Origin: Stictocephala bisonia
Taxonomy: Eukaryota; Arthropoda; Insecta; Hemiptera; Membracidae
Direction of reading: 5' to 3'
Assembly (NCBI GenBank): GCA_035578905.1
Contig: JAQJVL010000738.1
Span: 124,001-188,000 of the forward strand
Length of the DNA stretch: 64,000 nucleotides
Shown here: positions 36,102 to 49,350 of the stretch, in pieces
How positions within the stretch are numbered: the stretch's first letter is position 1
Layout: each line of letters opens with the position of its first letter
Translations under genes and position numbers: made by a program
The notes under the pieces: model-generated
Databases searched by the model: none
What the model saw: only the letters and a program-made list of their open reading frames with translations
What the model was told of the DNA's origin: nothing

Positions 36102-36530
36102 CACTTGACAGTAGTATAAAAATGTCGGCTCATTGTAGTCCAAATCTTACGGATGCTGAAGTAATATAACAATTGCAACGTGATTTATCATATGCTGAAT
36201 CAAGTAAAGATGAAGGTGGTAGTAATGATGAAATAATTCTTCCAATATTAGAAAATATCTAAGAAGGTGACAGTGTTATACAAGTAGGCCAAACTGTAAA
36301 TAGTGGTGATGTTGATATATAATATTTGAACAATATCATACCATATTACAAAATAACTTTTTAGTTAACTCATCATACAAAATACATATTTAAGTGTTTT
36401 AATTCATTTTATAACATTTTAATTATTGCATAAACTTCACAAATACTGTACAGCTTCTTACTACCGAAAATACGTCATAATATTACGATCTGAGGGGGTA
36501 AACAAGTAAAAAATAATCAAGTAGAAAGGG
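36102..36530 (+). mobile_element. piggyBac-like non-autonomous element with N-terminal remnant
   Basis: TTAA at 36098-36101 and 36531-36534 flank CACTTGACAG at the left and GTAGAAAGGG at the right, weak inverted tips of the CCCTTT type. An ATG at 36122 opens MSAHCSPNLTDAEVI, then a stop, and acidic sequence (SSKDEGGSNDEIILP) follows in frame, reminiscent of a piggyBac transposase N-terminus. The core is absent. Confidence 0.45.
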
Positions 36531-36612
36531 TTAAATATGTTTAGTCACTTAATGATTTGGAAAAAATTACAAATATAATAGAGAACAATGTTGATGATGC
36601 AAAGGTTTCAAT

Positions 36613-36860
36613 AGGTCGGTAGCGTAGTTGGTTCAATTTTTCAATGGGTCGGTAGCGTAGTTGGTTCAATTCCAGCTTTATGTGCTAAAGGTTGTCAGTT
36701 CGATCCCAATTAGAGTCAATACATTTTGAGAAGGATCAGCTGATAATCACCGGCTGTTCATTTGTCATTGGGCTATTAATTAATGACACTTTCTAAGGAA
36801 TATTCGGCCTTAGTTTGTAACAATGAAAGACAAATTACTTTACGTTTACACATATAAATG
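36613..36860 (+). mobile_element. tRNA-derived SINE with duplicated A-box
   Basis: GGTCGGTAGCGTAGTTGGTT (A-box region) occurs twice, at about 36615 and 36648. GTCAGTTCGATCCC (B-box) follows at about 36697. The body (AGCTGATAATCACCGGCTGT, GTCATTGGGCTATTAATTAA) recurs at 41700. This is a polymerase III SINE of tRNA origin. Confidence 0.72.
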
Positions 36861-36959
36861 TAATTAGGCTAATTACTTACAAATCTGGTAATCTATGTCT
36901 GCAATTAAGAACTAGACACAAGCCTGCTGCTGAACCTTTGACAATTCATCATATACAAA

Positions 36960-38000
36960 GATCACAATTCGCCGCGAAAGTAGTTTTTATCGTTTTATCT
37001 CGAGAAATAATTGTAATAGACCAAAATAGTATTCAAATTCGTATTCAGTGAAAAAAACATAACTTATTATAAAAGAATTATTAAATTGCCATTTAAATTA
37101 ACAGAATATGTCAAAAATACTTCAAGTTGTGATATTGGTTTTTTCAAATTTTTTTGTAAAATACATGGTTTAAATCCTTAACTTGCGTTAAATTCGGGTG
37201 CCTAGTTTCTGTGGCCGTCACCACGGCGGGAAAATGGGTGAATTCGGTTTTTGTGGTTAATAGTTGTTGTATATAATGACGCGTAATGGCCGCTAATCGC
37301 GATTCGCCGTGATTTTCCATTTTATCTTGAGAAATAATTGTAATAGACCAAAATAGTTTTCTGATTCATATTCAGTACAAAAAACACATCAAAATAATAA
37401 ATAGATGATTGAAATAAACGTTCTCTAAGAAAACATTTCAAACAAATTTAAATTATATAATTTAAGTCCTGTTGTTACGCTTAGAGTATTAATGTTACTA
37501 AAACAGGCAGGGACAGATGCAGAGCTGTTCAATATAGCCTAAACCATATCCATAGAAACATCACGAAAAAGTTCACTAAAATTATAAGAACAATTACTGT
37601 TGTCACTAGTATTTTTTAGTAAAAATGAGTTTTCTATATTTTCACTTTCATCACGAAACTCAGATAAAGTGCTGAAACAACCTGCACTGGATGACTTGTT
37701 TATTTCTTTTTTGCGTAATATACACGATCGCTCCGCCATTTCGTGTTGAGTTAATGACAGATGAGTTAATAAACAACATCAGAAATGTGTCTGTCCCAAA
37801 TCTTAAGTGAAATCAAAAATACATATTAAGACAATGCCGAACTGTCTCGAAGATTACTGAAGTTGTTTTGTCATGACATTCCGTCTATAAATAAATGAAT
37901 ATTAGAGAAAATGGCGGGAACTCAACACGAACACCATCGCCGTAACACTGCGGCAACGGGATTCAATAAAGGTTAACAGAAAGTATTTTAAAATATTTGT
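36960..38000. other. Unassigned segment with internal repeats and a short minus-strand ORF
   Basis: TCTCGAGAAATAATTGTAAT (about 37008) is repeated as TCTTGAGAAATAATTGTAAT (about 37325), both followed by AGACCAAAATAGT, so a segment of about 320 bp is duplicated. CpG-rich stretches (37220-37310, 37900-37960) stand out from the AT-rich surroundings. Minus-strand ORF 37539-37739 begins MAERSCILRKKEINKSSSAG in good ATG context. It is Ser/Asn/Glu-rich and unrecognised; it may be the N-terminus of a decayed transposase. Confidence 0.3.
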
Positions 38001-38389
38001 AACTTATGGCCTTAATTTGTTCTAAATAACAGTAACCTTTCGGTAAGTTTTAATCTATTTATAACCAGGATATTACTTTTTAAACGTTTAACTCTATTAT
38101 ATAGTAGTTGATTTGAACTTCAATGGCCGGCCAACATTAGTACTACAAGAGTCAATTAAAATGTCAGGCGATAATATTATCGTCTGAGTGATATTATCAC
38201 GAATTCTTAACTTAATATTGATTTTTATATTTTTATTTCGCCTGTGATGATTCAATAAATGCCTTTTTAAATCTTATACAACGTGACAAAACTTATTTTA
38301 TTATTTTGCAAATTTCCTCAGTCTTCAACTTGATCATTACATGGAACGAGACCTGCAAATGCCGCCGATACCAGATATCAAATCGGCAT

Positions 38390-38473
38390 TTTACTGTTGA
38401 TTCTCGATACCGATACTGTCATCAAGAATTGGTGGTATCGAGAATCGACTATTAGTATCGACACATCCCTAAT
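38390..38473. mobile_element. Solo end of a hAT-like element
   Basis: ACACATCCCTA at the right edge is a hAT-type tip. ATTCTCGATACC and GGTATCGAGAATC form an inverted pair just inside. No partner tip with a matching 8-bp duplication was found upstream. Confidence 0.35.
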
Positions 38474-39257
38474 CCATACATTCAGGTACTATATGTGTAT
38501 TATTATTTTTTTTTTTTAAGTACTTTTCAAAATCCTTGTTTAAAGTCTTTGATGTCTACTGGATTGTTTATTTTTTACCATTATAGATAAAATAACATTT
38601 ATTATCCCCCACTACACTAAAACAGTTTTTATATTTTCCAAGTAGTAGTAAAATGCGTGTTTAATTCTTGAACTTAAATTTCTGTAGTATTTAAAATTAA
38701 ATGCACCCTTGTAGTGTCAAAAAGGTGGCTCTCTTGACCAGGCTTAGAAGTATATCAGATCACTAACTAACCAAATAATCGTTTTGTTGTATATTCTTAA
38801 ATTATAAGATAGCATACAGAATTCTTTGTAACAGTTGGATGATGAACTCAACATTTCATTCAGGCAGAGTTTAGTAGTATGTAGTAAATGCCTTTTCTTT
38901 TTAAGTGGTCAGTGATGTTAGATTTGCTCTGTGCACAACTTTCCATTGATAATATAACATTCAACCCAATCCTTTTGGTTCTTTTAGTTTTGTATTTAAT
39001 TTTACTGTGATAAGCCATGTAGTTATTTAAGTTTTTTCAATTAGTTGTATTTTGAAAAGTAGGTCTTCCTAATTAAATTAGTCGCTTTTAATATTCTATG
39101 TGACATATTTTCACTTAAAACAAAACAAACCTATTTTACTTAATTCATAGTTGCAAGTAAACAACCTTTTTATACAGATGATTTCCTATATTTATAATTG
39201 TACTTAGTAAACTTAGTGACCATCCAAAACAGTATTCATAGTGAAATACAATTTTAA

Positions 39258-40259
39258 CTCTTTGAGGACCAAATGGCAATAATCATCATTTCCAGTGTTT
39301 CTGAATAACCGATTGATGAAATTTCATCTTAGTCGGTTTTCATGATGTGAACAAAATTATAATATTTTATCATTTACGGGTTGATACTTATAAACTCTAT
39401 TTTGATTGTGTGTGGTTACTTGTACATTTTAAAAATTCAATATAGACATTCATGAATATTTGTTACGGCTGATAACAAAAGTAAAAATTATTAGCTGTCA
39501 GTTGCTCGTAGTGTGCATATACTGGTTTCAGCGATTACCATCTGTTATATTATGAGCTTTTGCAGATCATTGTCCGCTTTATTTAAAAACAGGAAAAATA
39601 ATTAATCTAAGAGTGAATAGACAATTTGAATCAACTTTTTTAGTAATCAATGTGTTACCAGAAAACTTATAAATTGCTAACTCTTTATTCTGAAATAAAT
39701 TTTTGTTCTCAATTACTTGTTCATGCTGATTAATTGGAATGTATAAGTCTGGTTAGTTCTTTAAACTTAGCACCACAGAATAGTTATCTGCATGGATTTT
39801 ATTGAAGCTGAAATATTTGTATTAGGCAACGTTAAGTTTTACATAATTGTAATTTTTCTTGTCTATGATGAATAATTGTTAAATGTTTTTACGATTTTTG
39901 TATTCAAGTAATTACATTTAGACACAAATAACATAGATAACAATGATCGAAATAGTTTTAGTTTACAAGCTATAGCTGGAAAAATAATTTCTTCATCTAA
40001 CTCATTCAAAGTCCATATTCACCTATATCTTGACAGTCGGCGTCTTGCACTAAATATAAGTATTCCAATAAAAATGTGTCTTTGTTCACCAGTTTAAAAC
40101 AAATATTCAGTTAAGAACTTTTTGTTTGAATTCAATATATTTTATTAAATTAGATTTTTTAAATAGACTTTTTTCCAACCTAAATATTGTGTGTTGCTCT
40201 TAATATATACATATATACACACACACACACACATATATATATATATTGTCCTCAAAGTG
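39258..40259. mobile_element. piggyBac-like MITE (1.0 kb)
   Basis: TTAA at 39254-39257 and 40260-40263 enclose inverted tips: CTCTTTGAGGACCAA at the left, and the reverse complement CACTTTGAGGACAA at the right. The interior is AT-rich and non-coding, with a TA/CA microsatellite at about 40203-40246 beside the right tip. Confidence 0.7.
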
Positions 40260-40523
40260 TTAAAAAGGAATTAGCTTAAACTATTCAGAATGCAACATTT
40301 TAAAAAACATCACTTGTGGAGTGTGAAAAATGGGTAATTCTTTGTGAACATTGTTTACTTACACAAATATTAGATAATATTTATTTTCATATTGATTTTA
40401 CAATAGCCTACTTCATCAAAAATTCCAAATATATAACTTATACTGTCGACATTTTTAGTAAATAAATTGTGAGTTTTATAAAACCGAAACAAATAACCAA
40501 CTTAATTATTTTCGTCTGGTTAT

Positions 40524-40640
40524 AAGGAAGTGGACAGTACATCAGACACCATATTATAAGGAAGTGGACAGTACATCAGACACCATATTAATGTATTAAT
40601 TAGCCTCTTGGCTTATTAATACATTAATAATTAATTAATA
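40524..40640. repeat. Short tandem duplication beside a palindrome
   Basis: ATAAGGAAGTGGACAGTACA with the following TCAGACACCATATTA occurs twice in a row (unit about 35 bp). It is followed by TTAATGTATTAAT mirrored by ATTAATACATTAA around GCCTCTTGGC. Confidence 0.8.
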
Positions 40641-41669
40641 TTAGGAAAAAAGTTTACTTTTGACTGACAAGGTTTTTATTTAGGAAAAGAATGTGCATTT
40701 TTTTATTATATAACAGGCACTGTAGTTACAGATATATCAACTTTATTTGTAGGTCTTAAACAGTTCATTATGCTAAATCCAAAATAATGTAAACAAATGG
40801 TCTGGGTGAAACACATGATTTTCATGTTTACTGAAACATAGGAAATTATTTTGTTTGGGGTGCTTTATATGTTTCAATGTTTCTAAATCACCAGAAACAT
40901 TGATAGATCTGTTTTAATTGTAGAGATCATATTGACTCGTTTAAATCGACATATTTAAAAATGTGTGGTTTCAATAACAACATATAACTACTTATAAAAC
41001 TTCAATATAAATTCAGTTATTTGTATCGCCTATTTAAACATTGATTTTTTTTAACTAGGAAATGTGTTTTAATTAAATGCCAGTTATGTGCTTTAAACTG
41101 TATCTATAACATTCTCAAAATAAATTTGATTTCAGTAATTGGTTTTAACGTTGTTTTTATTGATAATTTTTTTTTAATTTAATAATTTATTCTTTTTCTT
41201 AAGAAAAGAATGGAAGGTTCTACTTGCTTAACACTGAGTCAGTTTTAAAGTATTATATTTACTGAATCAATCAACTCAAGTTAAAACGTGTAATTCTGAC
41301 CAAATAGCACACTAAAAATGTATAGCAACATTGGTTTAGGTTACTATATAAGGCATGTTATATAGTTTTATTTTTTTGTTTTCTCAAGAAAATAGGACCA
41401 CGTAGTTATTGAGGACTTAGCTTGAATGTTAAAACTTGTATTATAAATTTGTAAATTTGTCAAGCTTAGGGTAAACATTTTTATAAAAATTACCTGGTAA
41501 TTTAAACTAAAGTTTGATATCAAAGCCTTAAAACAATAAACTTGCTTCTTGCTTGTATCATATAATACTTAAATAGTTTGTCTGAGATACTAACCAGCTT
41601 ATAGTGATATAACTAAGTCTGTCAATTTCTGTAAGTTATCAGTATATTCATAACTAGGACTAATGTTAG

Positions 41670-41835
41670 GGGAGATGTAAACAGTGACCTAGTAAGTATC
41701 CAAAACATATTTTGAAATAGATAAGCTGATAACCACCCAGTGTTCATTGGTCGCTGGGTTATTGATTAATGACAAAACCTAGAATATTCAACATGAATTA
41801 AAGATTACATTCACTTACACACACTTATTGAAATT
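41670..41835 (+). mobile_element. SINE body fragment (same family as 36613)
   Basis: AGCTGATAACCACCCAGTGT, TCATTGGTCGCTGGGTTATT and GATTAATGACA match the body of the SINE at 36613-36860. The tRNA-like head is missing or badly decayed. Confidence 0.6.
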
Positions 41836-42061
41836 GGTGTCATAAGAATCAAAATTATTTATTTAAAAACATCAAACTTGGATTCTAACAAATGACAGAA
41901 AATGTATTGTTGATTACCTATTTTAACATTGATTTATAACTGTGCAAGAATAAATAAATAAAATTAACACGTTCACAACATCCTAGAGTCCCTAATACTC
42001 TCAATATGACGTAGACATTTGCCTACAAACTTTTTTTTAAAAAATCCTTATTTTTTCTTGT

Positions 42062-42620
42062 TTTTACTTTCTCCCATGCATAGAGAAAGTATTGTGATCG
42101 TCCAAAAAAATTTGTTTACAAGTTGGTCTTAAAATCCACTTTAGGGTCACCTGAACCCAAAAAAGTGGTTTAAAAAAAAAAAATCTATGTCTGTCTGTGT
42201 GTATGTGCAGTTCGCTGGAGACCAAACGGATGGATAAATTTTTATGAAATTTGGTGTGTAGATGTATTTAGCCAATATCTCCTTACAATATTTTTTACTT
42301 TTTTATGGGCAAAAAATATACAAAAAAGCAACTTTCTCAAAAACGAGTCTAAAAATTTTGTTTAAATTTTCAAGGAAGATGTAAATTACAACTTGAAATA
42401 TTTTAGTAAAAGCCGCATATCTCTAACTTGACTAGTTTTTTAGTTATACATTTTTTATGGACAAAACATTTTAAATTGTAATTTTTTCAAGCTTTATTCT
42501 AAAGATTTTTATTAAATTTTCAGTAAAGTTGCAAATTATAATTTAAAATATTTTATTTACCATCCCACTAAGTTGGGGCTGGAGGCCGTTAAAAATCTGA
42601 TAACAAAGGGAAAGGGAGAA
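42062..42620 (+). repeat. Interspersed repeat R2, plus orientation
   Basis: TACTTTCTCCCATGCATAGA, GAAAGTATTGTGATCGTCC, CCTGAACCCAAAAAAGTG, GTGCAGTTCGCTGGAGACCA and a GGATGGATAAATTTTTATGA segment appear in order. The same elements occur reversed at 51110-51562. It is non-coding and the class is unknown. The stretch 42621-43479 shows no supported feature; the 112-codon frame at 42638-42976 has no recognisable homology. Confidence 0.6.
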
Positions 42621-43479
42621 AGTTTGTACCAGTTACCTTGTACCATTTATTTTTACATAGTAAAATACTTCATAAACATGAAATAATTACAATTTTAAAA
42701 AATAAAGCTTATTTTAAAAGTTATTTGTTATTTTTGTTGTGTACTCCATTGGGCGCACGTGCCTATTTGTTACAATACATTCCTTTTATGCGTCGTGCTC
42801 CTGGCCAGGTACACAAGTTTCTCCTAAGCGCCTGCTCACAAACAGAATGGTATGCATGCACACTCTCACATCAGCAGATTTTTCGTTTTCTTTTACTAGC
42901 AGCTGATTGTACCTGTACTACGTCACCTGTTGCATTTCCTGCCATTATGATCAGTCCCCACAACTTTTTGTTTTAAATAGAGTAAAATAAAGAATATCGT
43001 CAACTTCCTACAATGCCGTTGCTTTATTTTGAAGTCCCTCATAATTGCTGTACTTAAATTAAACACCTAAGAATTACTAAATGAATGTGTACACCACTGC
43101 GTACATGATTCACAATAGTAATAGATGGCGTGCATCCGTATGGGTAAACGTCATTTTAAAAAGTGCTCGTGTACTTGTAGGGGCGCACGACGTCGTAAAC
43201 GTGTTTTAAGAGGTTTCGTGCTAGATGGCTATTGTCATATTTCTTATAATTTCACTTAATGAACAAAATTTTGTGTGAAATTCAGTTTCCTTTAGTTATG
43301 AAAGACTTTGTGACCAACCTAAGGCTGGTATTAGTCACTGAATTTTGAGTTGTATTCATCTTTAGTAAATTCATTGTCAAGTCCAAAATCTTTTTTATTG
43401 TATGAGCTTTGTTTTATTAAGTAACATAATTTAAACTTTTAAAAACAACAACTTTCAGTTACTTGATCTGTAAAAATTA

Positions 43480-43851
43480 GTATATTGGAGAGATAGGACA
43501 TCAGCAAACTTACTATAGAAGACAAGCCCACTAACACCTGAGTAATAGTAACGAATACAAAAGAATCATAAGATCACAAATGTTCTGTACCGCTGGCACT
43601 TTCTTCAGGTGAATAGAGAGAGAAACTAATAGTCTAATAACTATACTATTTGTCTGTATCTCTCTCTCTCTCTCCCTCTCCCTCCTCTCACCAAAAGAAA
43701 GTGCCAGCGGTACAGAAAATTTGTGATTATGTAATTCTTTTGTCTTTGTTTACTACTACTCAGTGTACTTGTCTAAAAGGTACGTTGACTGATGTCCTAT
43801 CTCTCCAATATACTAATTCTTGGCATAGTGCCCCTTAACTTAACCTAAAAT
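43480..43851. repeat. Foldback repeat family F1, full copy
   Basis: The outer arms ATATTGGAGAGATAGGACAT and ATGTCCTATCTCTCCAATAT mirror each other. The inner arms TACCGCTGGCACTTTCTTCA and AAGAAAGTGCCAGCGGTACA mirror around a (CT)n core at about 43658-43690. It is the most complete of four copies in the window (14437, 19105, 31951, 43480). Confidence 0.85.
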
Positions 43852-46310
43852 TTGATGTGCAAAAAGTCCCTACAACTAAAATTCCTTGATTTGTAAAAGT
43901 TTTCCCGTCGAAATGTCAAGATTCTTAAAGCAGTGATAACATCTACTATCATGTACCCTTTTAAAGCACCATCATTCACATCTATTAAAACAATTTATTC
44001 TTTTGTTGTAATTTTAATTAAATCTACCAATAAATTGCATTGTATTGAAATTTCACTTCAATTTATTACAGTAACAAAGCGGATGTCAAGTTACTTTACG
44101 TTGTATCTCAACTACTACCTCCATGTTACACAGTTAGTATTACCAACTAAAGGTGCCATGTTGCTGTTTCAGCCACTCTTGTTTTAATAGCCATTGAATT
44201 TTGCGAGCCACAAAGTGAAACCATTATGGTATTTAACATCACATTGTGAAAAATTATTATTTATAATACTTTTAAGGGCCAGTTTTAGGAAACGTCTCTC
44301 ATAATAAATGAAAAACAACACTTAAGATAGATAAATATTGAAGACAAATGGTGTTTGCCATTATGCGATAAATTAATAGGTAATGAAGTCTGCCTTATAA
44401 CAACAAGCTACGTAACAACCTTTATATATTAATTTATATTTTTACAGATATTCGTAAATTCAGGAGCTTAGCAGTCAATTTAATACTTATTTTACTTAGG
44501 CTTTTTAGAATGTTATATGCATTATATTTGTTGCTCGGAAAGGGATATCAATTACATGTAAACTGTCTACATGATTTTTTTTATGACACTAATGCTCATT
44601 CGATAATGTTGTGAAAACTGTGTTTTATTAAATCATTTATTTATTTCTTTCTGTAATTTTCAGTAAAGTAGAGCATAGTTTCATTTATTATAGAGACAAA
44701 ATTTGCATTCACAAGAATAATGTTAAACTGTGTTTTTACCCTAGGAACATGTTCAAAGCATGTGCATAATTTGGATAAACGTAATGTAAAATCTACATAT
44801 CCAGATGCATTGAACCACAGCTCTAATAGTGATATTATTAATTTTTAAAATTTAATTTACATGGTCCATGTCAATGTTTTTTTTCTGAATATTGTAATAC
44901 TAAAAAATCATTTTGGACACAGAAAATATTGCAAGAGAAAAATGTACGCCTTGTAACGGTTTACCTCATATTTTGTGTTTAATTTAATGAATATGCTTTC
45001 TGTAAACCATTCTGCTTTTTTTAAATAAATAAATTAGCAGTCTTAAAAGAATTCAATAAATTTAAGCTCTCTTATAACTTTGTTGTATCATTGTAAATTT
45101 TAAAAGTTTGTTTACATTTATTAACTGAAAAAGTTTTATACTTGTAAAAAAGAAATGTTTATACTCATGTGATATCAGTATTTTTAGCATTCTAATTTAA
45201 CTATAAAGTAAGTGAATTGTCGATAATTTTGCAGCAAGTCACTGCAACGCTCAGAATTACTATGAGCATGTTAAAGATGGTGTTTGTAAAAATGTAACTA
45301 AAACTAATTATCCTTATTCACTATTTTCTTATTAGTATGTTGTACATACGTGTTTATTTAAAATGTTAGGGTTGTACAGATAAATACTTATGAAGGGAAG
45401 GATTTAATTAGTTGAATTATATAACAAACTAAATCAGAATGGAGAGGCAGTTACTGGTATGTATCGTCATATAAATTTGCTCGATAACAAAAGATGACAT
45501 TTTAAGGTGGAAATTCGTTGAAAAGTCTCTTAAAATTGACAATGTGATAATTGTTTTAACACCATAACGATCTTAGTAATTGATTGGGTCAATGTCGTAG
45601 CTTATTTTTAACTTATTTGCTGTGATTTTACATATTTTTTAAAACATAATTTATTTCTAGTATTTTAAGTTAATCTAGCATGTAATTTATTTAAGGTTTC
45701 CATTATCCTGTCTGAACAGGAGGGACGTGTTGACGATTAGGTTCCTATATCACGCCGTTACCATTGCCACCAGTTGTGTTAGTTTATTATTTGTGCAAGG
45801 TTTCCAGTGCCTAATTTGTAAATACTTAATAAATAGAGAAGCTTTTCATAATGTGTTCAGTAACTCACCTTTCCAAAATGTACCAGTCTAAACTATTTGA
45901 TATTTGTCTCTTAAAAAAAAATGTCAATTAACAACTCAAATAAACCATTATTTCATCTTATTTAATCCCTAAGTACAGTACTGTATTTTACTGAAATTAA
46001 AGTGAATTGTTCCAATTAAATGTTGTTAGTAATAAATATTTTTCTCTTAAACTTGTATTTTTAATTTACTTATTCCTTTATAGCCAAAATGTGGTTTTGT
46101 TTATTTATTATTTTATATGTTTGTATTTATTTAATAGTTTTGTAAACTGATAGTATGATTTACTTATCTTGGAGGTACTGATTTTAAATTAAATATAGTT
46201 TCAAAATAATATGTAAATAATGCTTTTATTTACAAAATGATCTTCAGTTAACACTGATTTTTAAGATAACACAAGTCATAAATGATTCAATATATAATTA
46301 AATAATATCC
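43852..46310. other. AT-rich intergenic sequence without supported features
   Basis: I see only scattered short frames, AATAAA motifs and poly-T/poly-A runs. There are no splice-bounded coding blocks and no terminal repeats. It could include the distal UTR of the upstream gene, but nothing in the sequence shows it. Confidence 0.4.
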
Positions 46311-46319
46311 TTTGAAGGT

Positions 46320-49300
46320 TTTATAACCTAAGGAATTGACACCCGTAGAGAGGTTATTGTCCTCTTAGGGTTCAAAGTATGAGAACCTTCAGGTAAAGCG
46401 ACGGTTTTAACTGTCCTAACCACATTGTGCGGCATTGAAACGATAAATACAATTGAAACGATTTGAAGGAAAAATGTTTTTAAGGGACTGGACGTTGGCT
46501 TGTTCATGATACTTTGAAATGCCATACAAGTAACACTTGAGATGGCAGCATATTGTTTGGTTTTTAGAAGCATTGGAAACTGACATTTTATCAGACTTGA
46601 ACACTAAAGTTTAATCCTTTTATGACATTTTTTAATGTGCCACTGTTTATTTAATGCTGTTGTAAGTCCTTTGACTGTTTGTTTAGTATGACAAAACATC
46701 TACTTGTCTGTGCTACTAGATTAGAGCACCTAATACCTGTCAACTTCAATGCCATTGGAAACTGTTTAAGGTGCAACCTTTATATTACATGTTAAGCTTT
46801 TAACATGAGCCTTTTTATATTATAATAACCTCTACAGTGTATTATAATATAAAGGTTATTCAATATTGTTAATTGAACTCTCAAGTGTCTAAAACAGCCC
46901 TCAAACATGCAACACTTGAGAAATGGGTTTATTGACTGATTTTGAGTTCAGTCATACAGTCAATAATCATATGCTGCCTTCAGCATACTTAGAAACCGGC
47001 CATTATTTCTGTTGAAGTTATCTAGATGTAAAGCCTTTTGCAATGCTAGCACATCTGACTCCTGGATCACACACTCCAAAGTATGAGCAAACAAATGGAT
47101 CTCTTGAGCGTAAGGTATACGCTTGAACTCTTAGACCAATAGTCTTAACTGAACTAGCGGCAATGAAGCACGCTGTTAAAATTGCAGGTCAATTACAGCT
47201 CGATGAGCTATAAGGTTGATAAATTCATTTCTGCACAAGTTTTAACTTCACCAAGCTTCGGGAACTTCCACTCCATCCATGAGTGGATTTCCTCTAGACG
47301 GCCTTTTGTGTACACCTCTGAACAGCTACATTTGTGTACACCCGGTCCCTACTCCAAATAAGAATGGCATACTCAAGATGACTTTGGACCAAGGACTTGT
47401 ACAGTGTTAAACAAGTGTACTTATCATTGAAATACCTGGCGATCTACATGACGAAACCCAAGTTCCTCCTAGGTTTTGTTACAACACAGTTTATGTGTTC
47501 ATAGAAGATTAACTTGGAAGCCTACGAGGACGCCAAGATCACGAAGAGCATGCTCTCTTTGGATTCTACAGCCACTAATGCCATAAGAGAAAGATTACGG
47601 GTTAGTTTTATGCGTGAATGAAGTCACCACTTTTGCTAAGGTTGAGCGGAATGTAATCATCTTTATCCCATCTTACAGGTAAATTGATTCAAGATTGAAG
47701 AGTCAGAGGGTCTCTTGTACTGTATTAGCAATCTGCATAGTTATTTTAATATCATCGACATAGAGCTGAACTGCACAGTTCAGGAAAGATGTAATGTTAT
47801 CAATAAAAAACAAAGATCCCAAGTTAGACCCTTGTGGTTCTCCTGAACTGGCAACAAAGTTCTCTGAACACATATCACCAAATCGCATTTTAAATTATCC
47901 TATCCAGGAGTTTATCCACTGAAAGTCCGGGGAGAATCCAAAGGAAGGGAACTTCTTTAAAAATACATGGCGAGGAAGCTAGTCGAATGCCTTCTGAAAA
48001 TATAAATAAACGGTATCAATTCAATTCTATTCATTTACATGTTGTACAAGTACAATGAATGGCGTTAACAGTGTGCTCGACCAGAGTGAGTGCAAGAAAC
48101 AAGGACAAATTTGTAACAGTCAAACGATCTTTCATGAAGCTATACTGATGGGGATAGGTAAGGTGACAGACACTCCTATAGTTTTTAAATGGCATAATAC
48201 GTGTTGGTACATATACAGTACAAGTGAACATCTCACAACACAAATTTATTAACACTATAAGTACAAATACTAAGATAATCGATTTTGGCAAACCACGTCT
48301 ACCCTCCTCAGATCACAGGGATTCACAAAGAATCTCATATAAAAAAACGATGTACAACCTTTTCAAATATCTTGGATACTACACATAGAACAGATATTGG
48401 TTTAAAACTAGACAGATTCTTTGGTCTTTTTTTGAATCAGTATTACTAGCATAAACCTTCTATTATTCGGGTATAATAGAAGGTCTATGTTACTAGTGCT
48501 GTCTTCACAGAAGACATGTGTCGTAACAGAAATTATGTGCACCCGAGTTTGAAGGTTGTTTTCTAAGGCATATGTTTAAGTAAATGCTATGATTTTAAAT
48601 CAATATGAAATCGTTGAATTTACCTACACATTAAAAATCAATGTATAGTAACTATACATGTCATAAGAATTACAAAAAGACCAAGTAATTTATTATACAA
48701 CCTCTAAAAGCCAAGCAAACAATGTTTCAGGAAATCGTTAAGAACTTTGTTTCTCGAAAATTTAAAATTTGTTAAGCTTATAGAAAACATTCCTATCAAA
48801 CGGATATTAAAATATAAATACGATACATTAACGGTTTTTTAGTAATAATGTTAGTTGAATAATGAAGCTATTATTCCTTTAATAGCAAAATATGAAATTT
48901 TATCAATACTAGATGCTGAGCATGTCTTTAAAGTTTTTATGGTAAATTGAACGTTGTCAACAAATATGAAGGGATTTTAAATAACTGAAATATTACCTGT
49001 GTCAGGCGGATATATAATGTCAGCTACTGCATTCAATTTCTCATCATTAAAAGTTTGGACATTAAGTTACTGGGTTTTGACTTCAGATCGGTTTCAACAC
49101 TGCGAGGATGCTCCCTTCTAAAGCGATCTAATTCCACTTTGACAGATCTATTTAGGCCAGAATAAACCCTGTACTCTTCTGTGCCTTCTGAACGCTTAAA
49201 TTTCTTATGGGCATAACGTTTCCTCTGGAGTAACCTTTATTAAGTCAGGTGAGAACCAATTCTTGGATACCTGGAAGCTCTTCATCGCTTCAATGTTATA

Positions 49301-49350
49301 ATATTTCTCACTGACTCATTAATAACTGAATTAAGGTGGTTCGGCCGGCT
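46320..49350 (-). pseudogene. Jockey-type non-LTR retrotransposon, decayed
   Basis: The minus-strand frame 47703-47888 has SSGEPQGSNLGSLFF (RT motif) and CAVQLYVDDIKI with the catalytic YVDD. Downstream, at about 47340-47520, the post-RT region reads YEHINCVVTKPRRNLGFVM and YKSLVQSHLEYAILIWS in a broken frame, typical of jockey/I-type elements. Upstream, near 49000-49300, the endonuclease-RT linker is recognisable (SFQVSKNWFSPDLIK). Many stops and frameshifts mark it as old. A Penelope-type pseudo-LTR fragment lies within at 48170-48340. The exact ends are uncertain. Confidence 0.72.
48170..48340 (-). mobile_element. Solo Penelope-like pseudo-LTR fragment
   Basis: It shares ordered landmarks with 33040-33130 (TACGTGTTGGTA-type start, ATATACAGTAC, AATCGATTTTGG against ATCGATTTCGG, then TCCTCAGA/TCCTTAGA and GATTCACAAAGAA). 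No RT or endonuclease remains. On the minus strand, 48274-48310 has an intact CTGAGGA core with a weakened helix II and AAAA in place of GAAA, so it is a dead hammerhead-like relic. Confidence 0.55.

Noticed and set aside
42638..42976. 112-codon plus-strand frame MYHLFLHSKILHKHEIITIL
   Set aside because: It begins in AT-rich, repeat-adjacent sequence, and composition is Leu/His/Cys-rich without motifs. Probably chance.
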